64,000 nt of DNA from Desmodesmus armatus (taxonomy: Eukaryota > Chlorophyta > Chlorophyceae > Sphaeropleales > Scenedesmaceae), in the NCBI GenBank assembly GCA_007449985.2, contig VIIQ02000071.1, positions 372,001 to 436,000 on the forward strand, written 5' to 3'. Under the pieces are notes generated by a model. It did not search any database, was not told where the DNA came from, and saw only the letters and a list, made by a program, of their open reading frames with translations. The translations under genes and the position numbers were made by a program. Each line of letters begins with the position of its first letter. The first letter of the stretch is position 1. This document shows positions 1-13,100 of the stretch, piece by piece.

Positions 1-1182
1 AACGGTGATAGGGTCGGCGGGTTGCAGCCTGCATTCTGTAGGTACAGCTGCACAGTCCTGCAGCAGCTGACAGAGCATACCAGCACGTCTGCCCTTGTGT
101 CCATCTGTGCTGGCTAGGATCTGTGTCTTGACAATTCACAACTGGTGGCGGAGCGGTTGAAGAGTGTGCAGAAGCTGAACGTTCATTGTTTTGAACTGTC
201 CATGTACAGTCTTTTGCTTATGATGCAGCTTGCTTACAGTGTACATCATTCTGATGCTTGTTCACTGTCAACACAAAGAAGAAATTGCAGCATGTGGTGC
301 GCAGTGGTATAATTGGTATGGTCACGTTCCGTAAAGTCAAAGTTACACTGTGTCCACCAAGTGGCCGTACTAGCGCAATACGGCTACAGATCACCGGTGG
401 ACGTGACGTGACGCCACTGGTGAAACCTGCTGTCAAGAGGTCATCATGCTGTCAAGAGAGCCGGGAGCAACATGTGCTGCAAACAATGTGCAGCATAGTA
501 CTCCTATGGTGACCTTGCCTGCTTTCTCAAAGAATGGCATGTACGCCAGAGCAACATGTGCCTGCCAGGACAGTGTTCATGCATGCCAGACCCCGGGTCC
601 CCGGATTGAATCAGCATTCAGACTGGCACCTCACCAACCGGTCAAAAGTGCACCCCACGAAACAGCACCCATATCTATCACAGGCTAGCCTACGTAGTAA
701 CCAATCACAAGTAACCAATAACAGTCACTGTGGCAACCACAGCAATGTTGCAGCAAGCATGCAGCTACCAACTGCCAGGCACCAATAACCTTGTTCAAGC
801 GTGCAGCATATCACGTGGCACTGTTGTTCTTCACCCCAACATCAGCAACCACACAATTGCTTGTGACTACATGCAGACAGCCCAGATAGCAGGCTCAATC
901 ACAGCCAACACAGGATTGGTTTGTTGCCAAATCAGATCAAGAACATGTGAACACAGCAAACACCATGAACTTGAGCCAACAAAGCACGGAGAGTTGCCTC
1001 AAGAGACGGACAGTGTTGTCAGCCCTGAGTGCTTAAGCCAATCGATAAATTCATGGGCTGCTGGAAGGCAGCTGAGCGCCGGCACGGGGAGCAGCAGGGG
1101 CCTGCAGCGGGACGCAACACAAGCGGGCAGGTGTGTCATTCAGATAAACCAGATTGAAAAGCTGAGCTGGGCTCAGTAGTCT
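1..1182. other. 3' flank of the large surface-protein gene, no gene recognised
   Basis: No reading frame here has recognisable protein character and there are no RNA-gene features. If the donor at about 1296 (minus strand) is used, a short last exon of the neighbouring gene could lie in this stretch, but I could not identify it. Confidence 0.4.
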
Positions 1183-4100
1183 CTAACAGGACACATGCTC
1201 TGTGGCCAGCACGGCTGCAGCAACGGATACCCAAGGCCAGTGCAGTGTGAGGCCAGTGCAGTGTGCATATAACACAAACTTCCCTCCGTGTCTTACCTGG
1301 ACCTCCGTAGTACTTGGTACTCGGTACTTGTCCGAGGCCCGCCGTTGAACACGCACAGCGGCGTCAGTGACAGCAGCATCAGTTCCGTCATCGAACGTCG
1401 GCACATTGGCTCTCTGGCGCCTCGTGTACAACCACCAGCCCACGCCAGCAACAACCGCAAGCCCGGCGAGCCCACCAACAATTGGGCCGGCGACCCATGC
1501 CAAATTTGGCTTGGGTTTGGGCAGGGGTTCGACGGCAAACATGCGTAGGAGGCTTGAGATGGCCGACTCGTCAACCTTCTTTGAGTCAACAAGCGTTTGA
1601 AGCGCGTCTCCAGTGAAACCCTGCAGGAGGGAGAGCAACACAGCACCCATCGCACCACAGGCTGAGTCAGCAGCAATGCCTGCAGCTACTACTTGGCTGC
1701 TAGACCAGACAAAGCCGTGTGACACCTGTGGCTGCGGCACTATCATACGGATGGCCACTAGTGCGCAGTACTGCGCAGTGCCGCATGCTGATGCCGCTAT
1801 TGTCACTGCCGTAGGCTGCGGCAGTGGCTGCGACTGCTCATCACAAGTTGTTCACTCACGCTTGAGAAGTCAGCAATGTCACGAGCAGGGTTGTAGTTGG
1901 GATCCGCTGCAAGCTTGTTTGCCATGGTGGAAATTCTTGTCACTACGTCCTCCTGCTGCACTGCCGCCAGCTTGCTGTTGCTGAAATGGAGCTTCAACAG
2001 GGCGTCACTGCTGTCCCCAGACACTTCCAGTTGCTGTGCCTGTTCCACTAGCGCCTGCAGCTTCTGGTTGATGCCTGCAACAACCTGCACAACAGGTTCA
2101 GCACACGGGACACGAGCAGCCAGCTGTGACGGTGATGGCTTGGCACACTGTGCAGAACAACCAATTATGCAGATAATGCTGTTTGCTGCTGTATGTGCGT
2201 GGCATTTCACTAGTTTCAAACAAGTCGGGCTGTATCAAGATTCAGGGTTCAGGCACTTTGACAGTTGCAGCGACGGACTTTAATGCTAACAAGCGCATGT
2301 GCCACGTACCTGGCTGACAGCTTCAAAAAGCAATGCCAGGTTGCTGGGGGTCGAGGCAGTCTGCAGCTTGCGTTGCGGCCCAGAGGCCTGGAGGTCACTA
2401 GCAGTATAGATAGCATCAGCAACTGCTTGCAGATCGGCTTTGGTTGTCAGGACCTGGAAGCAGCAGTAGCAGAAGGCCATTTGCGGCAAATATGACATTG
2501 TCCAGTTGCGAGTGCAAGTTGCAAATGCCAGGAGGTGCTGTGGCTGCATGGCTGCTGCAGACGGTTGGGAGGGACTGCATTTCATTTCATCTGCAAAACA
2601 ACAACGGCTACAAGGCAAAGGCACACATACGCCTTCCACTCAGCAATGGGCTTTGCATGGTGCGTGCTCAGGATTACATCACCACTGACCTGTGCAGCGT
2701 TTGTCGATGCAGTAGCCTTCACACGATTGTACACCGCTTGCACCACCCCCGCAGCCACATCAGCAGGGGCTGTCGCATTCAGCAGGCCCTTCATCAGGCT
2801 GTGTAGGGCGCTGAAGGTGGACATGGCCTGTGCACTGTGGCCCTGCACAGCTGCAAACTGGGATCCAGTCAAGCCAGTGAGCGCCAGGAAGTCCACCTGC
2901 AGCAATGACACACATAGAGGCCAGCACACACGAGTCAGTGTCTATCACTGCATTGATGTGTGGGATCAAATTTACCCTTTACAGGAAGTCTTCAAGGGCA
3001 CAACCGGGCACTGCAGCTGGCAGCTGAGCGCAAGTTGTATGTGTATGTACATCAACACTGCTGCTGTCCAGGTATGGTAAGCCTTGCCTTACCAACTACG
3101 CCTTTCACCTGATATCTGCCTCTCCCTGCCTACCTTTGGGTCGGCTGTGTAGCCAAACATGCCATAGACGTCAGTCCAGAGTTCAGCCGGCACCACCTCA
3201 GTCATGGATCCATGCTTGGCCTGCATGCCTGCATCACCCCGTGCCGGCACTGTCAGCAGGGAGATTGCGCTGATGGCTGCATTCGCTAGCGGAGGCAGCA
3301 CCAGTGTGTACGGGAAGGCCAGGCTGTAGCGTGCTACAGCATCCACGCAGGACCCAGTGCCTAAAGAGACAAACGTGTAGGTGGCCAGCACAGGGCTGGC
3401 TACTGTGAAGCGGCCTGCTGCATCTGTGCTGACCGGCTGCTCCACGCCTGGCCCCACAGGCGTGTAGGTGCCCTGCATGATGCCAGCCACAAGCATCGGA
3501 ACTGTCAAGTGATGCAGTCTGATATGACAATAATAAACCGTGTGGCAGGATTGCTAAGCTGACATTGCCAATGGTGACCATCACGTCAAAGTGGTGTGGC
3601 AGCACAACCGTCAGGTTCAACCTGAACAATCTACAGCATGGACATCCATGTGACACTGTACCGCCAACACAGGCAGCGTTCACTGTGCGGCACAACCTGC
3701 ATGGACAGGCAAATTTTGATGGCCCTCGATTGCAATTCATCTGTGTCTGTGCACTCACCGTGCAGGATTGCACCACGCCCAGGTTGATGAGTAGGCCACT
3801 CAGTTGGGATGCAGGCGCCTGCTGTACGCCTTGCAGTGGCTGGGGGGAGGGGCTTGGCAAGGCGGCAACCATCTGAGGTGAGGGGGACGCCTCAGGTTCG
3901 GGTGAGGGGCTGGTGGCGTTGGTGTCATTCAGCCCAATGGTGTTACCAGACCCGCTGGTGCCATTCGGCCCAGTGGTGTTGCCAAGCCCGCTGGTGCCAT
4001 TCAGCCCTGTGGTGTTGCCAAGCCCGCTGGTGCCATTCAGCCCAGTGGTGTTGCCAAGTCCGCTGGTGCCATTCAGCCCAGTGGTGTTGTCAAGCCCGCT

Positions 4101-7100
4101 GGTGCCATTTAACCCAGTGGTATTGTCCAGCCCGCTGGTGCCATTCAGCCCAGTGGTGTTGCCAAGCCCGCTGGTGCCATTCAGCCCAGTGGTGTCATTG
4201 AGCCCAGCACCGCCCAGGCTGGCATTGGTGGGGGTGGTACTGCTGTCAGGAGAGGTGACATTGGCCGTGGTGTTGCAGGCAGTGCCGTTGCTGTATAAAC
4301 CTGTGGTGCTGTTGCATGCCGTGATGTCGCCTAGCGGTGGTGACTCTGGTGTGACAACAGGCGGTGTGGTGTCCACAGGGTCCACAGCAGCGATGATGTA
4401 CGTTCCCTGCCTGCTGGTGGAGCAGCGGAGGGTCCCATCGGTGCTGTAGTTTCCGTACACCTGCCAACCGTCTTGCTCAGACGCTGCAGCCACAAGCTTG
4501 CCGTCGACATCAATCCGTAAGCATAGCAGCAGCTTGCTGGTATCAACGTATGCTGTGTTGACCACTGGCAGCTTGACGACCAACCTGCAGTCCACAGTGG
4601 CGTTTGCCTCGGCTGCTGCACACGGCAGGGCTGCATCATCACCATTCAGCTGAGGCAGCTTAACCCTGACTGCCGGAGTGAGCACAGTCAGGTTCAGCAG
4701 GGGCGGAGCCACGCGTGGCAGGGTGTTGAACCAGGCAGCAGCCTTGAATGCGTTGATATCAGCCTCCGTGGGTGCAGGTGTTGATGAGACAAGCACGGCA
4801 GGGTCCTGCACCAACTGCAGCCAGATGGGCACACTGCTGTCTGAAGGAGTGAGGCCCGCCCGGAAGGTGACTTGGGCGTTGGCGGCGTTGTTGAGGTCTG
4901 CTGGTTGGTTGGCTGTGCCACTGGTTGTCTGTTGGCCGACAGCGACTGTATAGTCCCTGTACCGAGTCCCAGACTCCTTGACAACTGACACTGACATTGG
5001 CTCTGATATGGCTGTGACCCAGCCAACGCCAGGTCCTGCATGCTCATCAAGCAGGTCTGCGAGTGCGTCAAGCTTATCAAGCAGTGTGCTGCGAGACGCT
5101 CCATTGGCTGTAAAAGCAGTGTAGCCTTGAGGGGCGGCCAACAGCCGACGCCCTGCACTGCTGCTGCCTGCACCACTGGCTGTCTTTGACAGCTGCAGGG
5201 CACGGGCTGTCATCACCAGCAGCTCACTGGCATACACACTGTCCACGCCCTTGCCTGCCTGCATAGCGCTAGTGATGGCGTCAGCTGTGATGCTGAGGGC
5301 AGCCTGTAGGCTGCGGTCAGTGAGCTGGCTGTCCTCCTGCATACGGAGCAGCTGATAGGCGCTGCCAGAAATCTGCAGGTCAGAGCAACATTCCAAACAT
5401 CACAGGACAACCGTTGTCAGCGGTTTGCAAAGCAGCAAGACAGGAACATGCAGGTACTCTATGCAACCAAACCACCCGTGGACCACGATCGTGCTCCATG
5501 CCATTGGGTGCTGACTTGTCAATGCCGTACTATCCCGGACATCAAACGCTGCAGCCTGTGACAGCACAATCAAATCACTGATAGTACTAGCAATCAGTCA
5601 TTGCTGCTGTGCCTGCCGTTGTGCTCACCTGGCGGATTGTTGCTGCATCTGTGACGCTGCTGGCAGAGCTGGTGGCCAGAGCAGCCAGAAGTTGTAGGAC
5701 CTTCACCCGCACAACATCAGAAATGCCATTGTCTGTGGCATCGCCAGCTAAATCTTGAAGCAGCATGCGGCCCTTGCTGTTGCCCGTTGACTTCCCCTTG
5801 CTCATGTCAGACAGCGTGCCAAGCAGGGAGCCTGTTGTGGCCAGCATACTTGGATCGTTGGAGCCAACCGCCTGCTGGACGTCCATGGCGAAGATCTGCT
5901 CACCAACGTCAAAGTCTTTTGACTTTGGCGCCACATACACGTCCACACTGGTACGCACAACAGCACCTTCGGGGTCATAAGCATGCACCCAAAGTGTGGT
6001 GTTGCCTTCAGCCAGCTCGCCAACACCAAAGGTGTGCGTGCTTGACTTGGTGCGCTTGACGAATTCAGAACCCTTGAAGATCTCGTACCTGCGCCGGGCA
6101 ATGGCAAATGTTGGCAGCCAGTGGTGTAGTGTGAGCAAACACAAACATGCATAGTAGCTGCATGACTATGACGACCATGCCGCACAGATCATGACCACGT
6201 GGTGTAGATTGCTAGATACAGCGTTTGGAACCCAGCATGCTGATAGCCAGGGAGCTGTTTGGCTTTTGTCACTCACGTGAGCTCGTCATCATCAACGATG
6301 CCCGCTGTCGACAACCTGAAAGCGGCCTTGCCAAAGCTGCGGTCGCTGCCCTGCAACTCAACATCCAGCTTACTCTTCACCACAGGTGGCGTGTTGAGGG
6401 GCACGGTCAGGCTGGCTGAGCCTTCCCCCTGCTGGCCAGGAACAGTCAGCTTGACAGAGACAGTGACGGCCGCAGCATTTGGTAGGGACTCCCGGGGGAT
6501 TACCAACTGCACCTGTGCATTGCGAGTAGCACTGGCGACAGCAGCACTGGCTGGGACAACCAACGCCTGGGGACCGGGGGGATGAAGGCTCCAGGTGATC
6601 TCGACTTGCTTGTCGCTGCTGCCCAGCAGTTTGGCGTCCTGCTTCTCAAGCTTCAGCGAGACACTTAGAGGCTGTACGCCGGCATGCCGGGCACTGCATG
6701 AGCCTCCGCAATCACGGGTTAGCACACCAGTAGGGATGGGCACTGACGGGTCACGAGGGCGGATCTGCAGTGAATGACTTGCGGTGCGTGCAGCATCACC
6801 TGAACCCTTGGACACAACGACGGTGAAGGTGTGCACCTTCTCCATGCCTGTCAGCAGCCCTGCATTGATGTCCCACCTACAAAACAGCAAGCATGTGAAA
6901 ATTTAGCCTGCTGCAGGGAGCAAAGGACCACCCTGAAGGCACAATTACATCACTTGGCCAAAGCACTTGAAGCAGGTAGGTCACCTGGCACACACTGCAA
7001 ACAGCTGCCACACCATTTCTGAAATACAACAGGAATTTTTCTCAGGGCATGTATGACACTGTAAATTACAACAGCCAATGCCTATCAGCACAGTGCCCCA

Positions 7101-10100
7101 CCTGCTGCCCTTGATGTTGCCCATGTTCGTGCCCGCAAAGCAGGGTTTGGGGAAGTCCTCACGCACACAGTCCCAAGTGAAAGACAAGGGGCTAGCACCC
7201 TGCAAGTGGGGGAGAGGGGGAAGACTTACAGATGCCAACATGCAGCTTCAAAAGCGCTACCATGCATAGAACAGTAGCATGGCGTGCCATGGCGGCTCAG
7301 CACAACACTCTGCATGCTCACACATCTGCTACAGGCATGGCACCTAACAGTATGAATGTTGCTGCATGGGCTAAACCTTGGTAACACTTCACAGCCATAC
7401 CTTGATATCATCAGGATCGACAGACTTTGAAGCATCCAGTACGATGTCCTTGTCCCCCATCACATCCCCACTGGGACCCAACAGGCTGGCTGACAGCGGG
7501 GAACCGACGGCAGTGAGCGTGATGTCAGCAGTGGCAGCGGCAGTACTGCCTGTGAAGCGTGCTGTGAGCCGCAGCTTGTAGGCCTGCCCTGCCTCAGCAG
7601 GCACTGGAGCAGGCAGCACCAGGTTCTTCAGGGTGTAGCCACCAGCTGGAATGCCTGACCAGCCATCCAAGGACTCCCATTTGTATGTCACCTGTGCATA
7701 GCAACCACAGCAACATGAACACAGTCATTGAACAAGCTGTGGCAGGCACACAGGCGGCCTGCTTGCCAAGTGATCAGTTGCATGCCAATTTCCGTTCATG
7801 AACCCGTGCCAACCAGCTTCTAACATGACTTTAATCACAAACATCTCTGCCATGGGCACTTGCTGCCGCAGCGCATTGAATTGCAGCGACTCGTTCTTTG
7901 AAAGAAAGAGAATCAAGCTTCTACACAGAATCGTTTCATATTTGCTAGCTGTGCCAGCAGCTCACCGTCTTTCCAGCGCAGACTGATGTGGGCTCCAGTG
8001 CTGATGCCAGGTTGACTCCATCAGCGATCTTGAAGGACTGTGTGGGACCTCCGACAATGCTGATCACAGGGGCGGTACCAGGACCAACCTTGCTGAAGGA
8101 CAGCTTCTTAGTGGCTGACAGTTGCAAGAAGTTGGTGACTCTGACAGTCAGCACATAATTCCCATCGTTCAGCAGTGCAACAGTGGCTGCAGGAAGGCTG
8201 AGCAGGCTCCTGGCCTTGACAGTAGCACCCTTGTTGACCTCGTTCACGACAGCAGCCAAGACGGGGTTGCTGCCTGCAGAGAGGTCCTGGCCCCACTCCA
8301 GGGATTTGAAGTCACGCCCAGCAAGGTCAGTGAAGCTGGCGCCAAAAACAGTTGCGGCTGTGGAAGCTGTGTCACAAGCCTCAGCAACAACCTGCAACAG
8401 CAACAGCATGCCAGTTGGCGCAATGTTTGCACACGGTCGTACAACTCATATGCACGCGACCCAGCAAAATCAACCAGCCGCATGCCGCTCACCACACTGC
8501 ACCATGCACAGTGACAGCTCGGCAGCCAACAAAGAAACCATGGCTGGCAGGGAGACCAGGCAAAGATTACAATCTGGTGCATGCAAGCAGGCAACCTTGC
8601 CGTACCTGGGGCCCAGTGACTGTGGGCACTGGTGCAGCACACTCTGAGCAGGTAGCCACTGTGATACTGCCTGTGAAGGGCACATCTGACTGCAGCTTGT
8701 CCACCAGCACTGACTGGGTGACGCGCAGGTCGAGTGTGTCTCCAGGCATGATGGTTGAGGAACCATCAAGCTGCACCGTCAACAACCGGTCAGTTGCACT
8801 GCACCAGGCACGTGCGCCCAGGGCTGTGCTGGTGAACATGCTGCTGCAGCTGACGGCAGCCAGGCGGGCAGCAGCATTCAGTGTCACTGTGATCTGCAAA
8901 CCATCTGATGAGAAGCGGGCTGACAGCAGCTTGCGCTCTGCTGGCAAGCACACACCCCCAACCTGCACTGGCACAATCCCAGTGTTGTCGTTGCACACCA
9001 ACCGCACACCAGCACTGCTGGCCTGACACACCAGCCCACCACTGCATGTGTTGGGCAGGAAGGGGTCACACACCACCACCTGGTTGTTGGCGGTTTCCAA
9101 CTTTTTCTTGGCCTGCGTGCTCTCACAGAATTTATGCAGGACCCCAGCTGCTTGCAGGTGTCCACGCCAGCACTGCATGTGCAAGCTGAGGTTGTGGTGT
9201 CCTGGTTGCAGATGCTGCCCTTGCCGCAGACAAAATCAGACTCACAACCAGCCGCCAGGCCTGCGAAACATGAAGTTTGTCAATGTGAGGTGTATGCTGA
9301 AGTCAGGCACTGTAGGCTGATGCTGTGCTACGACTGCGATGCAAGGCATGTAGATTCACCGTTGCCCAAGGCCTTGCAGTTGCGTACCACAATCTATGCG
9401 CGTCAGTACTGCTAGCAGCCAAAATGAAGTTTGTGCTATACCCAACAGTCCTGCATGTAACCACGTGCGCACCTGCAGTAGCCAGGATGCCTTGCACCAT
9501 TGTGGCATTGGAGACACCCTGCACAGTGCATAGGTCCAGAGTGCCAACAGTGCTGCTGTTGGCAGCAATGGTACAGGAACTGTCCAGGGCGCCTGCTCTC
9601 CAACACTGGTTCATGAGCGAGCACATCAGGCCAGCTCGCTTCCCAGTGATGCCACCTGCACTCTCTCTGATGTCCTTGCGCAGCTGTGAGCACGCCTGGT
9701 CCTTGTTTGGTGATGAAGGGTTTTCCTTCCAGTGCTGCTTGCAGGCCTCAAAGGCAACATCACCAATTGCAAACCTGTCTGTCATGGCATTGGTTGTAGT
9801 CACCACTGACTGCATGGCCCACAGACATGCCTGGCATGTCTGGCAGGTTGTCAGCACAATGACTGGCGCTGCTGGTGCAGGACGGGGCTGGCAGGTGCTC
9901 ATGATGTCGCAGGAATCCTGACCAGCCCTGCAGGTGCAAACCTGCAGGGTGATGTCGCTTGAGCACACTGGCTTGCTAGTATCTGTGCAGTCCGAGTCCC
10001 CAAAGCAAGTGCCAGCTTGCTTGCCTGTGGGTGGCAGGGACAATGGCAGCAGATCTGGCCGCCATCAGTGCAAGGGCCATGCAAGCATTGTGCAGCGCTG

Positions 10101-13100
10101 CACCTGTGGCTGAGGATATGCATGTCAGGTTGAGTCATCTTGCACATCCATTGGCAGTTTTTTGAGATCTGCTGACTCAGTGAGGCTCACTTGAGTTGTG
10201 ACAAGCAGAGATGCAGGATGTTCCAAATGCCTGCGCACTTACCAATGCCTGCAACTGCCTCTCCCATAGTGACTCCCTCCCTTGAGCACTCTGACAGCTG
10301 GCCACTCTTGCTGGCAGCAGTCAGCACACATGTGGCATTGGTGGCAAGTGCAGCATCACACTCGCCCAGCAGGCGGCAGATGCCTCCCACCCTGCGGCCC
10401 AGGTTGCCCTTGAAACTGCCCCGTATGGCTTTGTCAACCTTGTCACACACAGTGCTGGGGCGGCCCATGTCAACACACTTGGCCCTGAAGTCTGTCGCTA
10501 TTGAGTCTGCTGAAGTGGTGGGACCCACGCTGAGAGTGTCGTTGAAGGTGTCCAGGCACCTTTGGCATGTCTCACACCTGCAGGCAGTGGCAGCAGTTGC
10601 ATCGCCCACGAAAAAACACGAAGGCCTTGCAAGGCGGCAGCTCTGATGGCATGTCTGTGCCATCAGACAGCCCAACACACCGTGCTGCTGGGCCAGCATG
10701 CAGACTCTGATGATGCTGATAATATCTGGGCGATTATGCCATAGTAGGTATATCTGGGCAGCATGTCAATCGTGCCCACCTGGTCAGCACAGGCAGAGGT
10801 GGAGGCTTGGGCTGGCAGAAGCCAGTTGGGGGAGGTGGCTGGCAGTTGTCAAAGCCCCCACTACAGCGGCACACCCGTGTGGCATTCCCCAGGTTGCATT
10901 CCCAATCATTGCCAGCCTGGGCGCAGTCCTTGTTGGAGGTGCACACCCCGGAAGGCAGACCTGCGGACATGATCATTTAGGGTGTCAGCACAAGCCCTGG
11001 GCAGCTGCACCTGCCATTTCTAATCAATGTCCCCAAACCTAGGAACTGTGGCAGTCGCACCTGCTCCTGTGAAAACGTCTGGCAGGCTGTAGCTGCCACC
11101 GGTCACTCCCTCAACACTGCAGAGGTCCAGGTTGCCAGGCATGGATGGCTTTACTGAAATTTTGCAAGTAGCGTCAGCAAGGACCGACCCCACACACTTG
11201 CCTGCAGGCGTACACAGAATTGCAGGAGTACAGAGAGGAAGTTGGGTGCTACATGCTTGGCAGTCATAACAAGGGGTCATGTTGGAAATAAGATGAGGCT
11301 ATGCATGTTGGCTTGCCTGCTGGGATTTCGAAATTGCTGGGTGTCGTAACAACAAGAACAAGCATCATGCATGGCTTTTCCACACAATCAGCCTCCATGG
11401 ACAGCATCAACCAGGACTCACCAAGCATGCTGCAGAGGGCACCCGCACGACGTCCCAAGTTGCCCCTGTTGCTAGACAGGATGTACGCAGCAGACCTTTC
11501 GCACGTCGACGGCGCATTGCCTTGCGCTTTGCAGGTGGCAAGGAATGCAGTCGCCACGGTTGTGCTGTTGTCTGAGGTGTTGCCCACGTAGTTCTGCAGG
11601 CCTGAAACACAGTCACTGCAGACCTGGCATGGCGTGTCCTTACAGACTCCATACATCTGGCATGAGACAGCGCCAGTGCTGTTTGCGCAGGTGCACACAC
11701 GGGTTTGAGTGGCCATACTACAGTACTTGCCAGCACCAGTGCATTCATCATCCGTCCTGCAGCTGCCTGGAGACTGGACGCCAGAAGCCACGCGCTCAGC
11801 AAGTTCGCCGTGAACGTGAACCAGTGACTGGGTCACTGGTGTGACACCCTTGATGCTGCAATAGTCCAAGGACCTGCGTGCTTGGCCAGCTGCGACGGCC
11901 ACCTCATATCCAGATGCCTGGGCAGGGCACTCAGCCAGTGAACGGCACAGTGCGCCAACACGGCGGCCCAAGTTGCCTGCCACGCTTTCTGCCACAGCTG
12001 AAGCTGATGCGTCACAGACGATAAGACTGCGCCCGGTGCCAGCGCAGAAGCTCCTGAACTTGTCAGCAACGATGTTGGCCCTTGTTTCATCCAGGACAAT
12101 GTCAGGGAATAACTGCATGGCCTGCACACACACCTCACATGCCTTGCGGGACTGCATGACACAGCTGCCGATGGTGGGGCAGGTGTCAGTGCCAGTGGCT
12201 GCATCGCAGCTGCAGATAGACTTGCCATCTTTTGTGTCGCAGTCAAAGTCTGTGCTACAATCAGTGGTGTTGAAACAAGTGCCGAGGGGCTTGAAGCCAG
12301 TTGGCCTGACGCCTGCTGGTAGGTCACCATCACTGACACCCTCAAGTGTGCACTTGTCCTGCAGTACACAAGGACAACAACAGGTGAGCAGAGACTTGTT
12401 GTGGCCTTTGAGGAAAAATGCACGGTAGTATGCATGTGGCACTGTGAAAGCTACGTACACCAGCCAGGCAGCGATGCTGCTCGACATAAGCATCCTTACC
12501 AGCTGCCCTCCCTTGACAAGCACGGTAGTGCTGGCTGACGCAATACGCGACGCCAGCTTGCATGTAGCTGGAAGGGTTGCAGGATTGCAGGCGCCCAAGT
12601 TTTGGCACAGTAGTCCAGCCCGCTTGGCGACGTTGATGTTACTGCTGACGAGGCTCTTGATCTCACTGCACTTCGATGCAGGTGCCCAGGCCTGCCGGGA
12701 GGGTGTGCTGCACCACTTGTCAAAAGCAGCAACCACCGTGGTGTTGTCCTGCAGGAACCTTGTTGTCTCTGTGAGCCTGTTGGCGGAGTCCAGGCAGTCG
12801 TTGCAGACGGCGCATGATGTGCGCACGCAGTCGCCCACACGCAGGCAGAGGTCTGAGCCACCCTCGCAATAGCAGAAGTCTGTGGTGTTGCTGGTGTCGC
12901 ACCGCAGGTTTGCGTCCCCACACTGCATGTCGTTTTGGCACTTGCCGGTTGGCAGTGTCTTGGTGGCTGAAAAACCTGGAATGACGCTCCCGCCCGTGAC
13001 ACCCTCAGCACTGCAGAAGTCTAGGCGAGCTTGCGCGCTGGAGGCCCCGCCGGCCCCAAGGAGGATGCCTGGAAGTGTGCAGTCGGCACTTGCAGCAAGA

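Noticed and set aside
9115..9128. A 14-base GT...AG micro-intron that would restore the surface-gene frame
   Set aside because: Removing gtgagagcacgcag fixes the frame, but such introns are far below the known minimum in green algae; a missing base is simpler.
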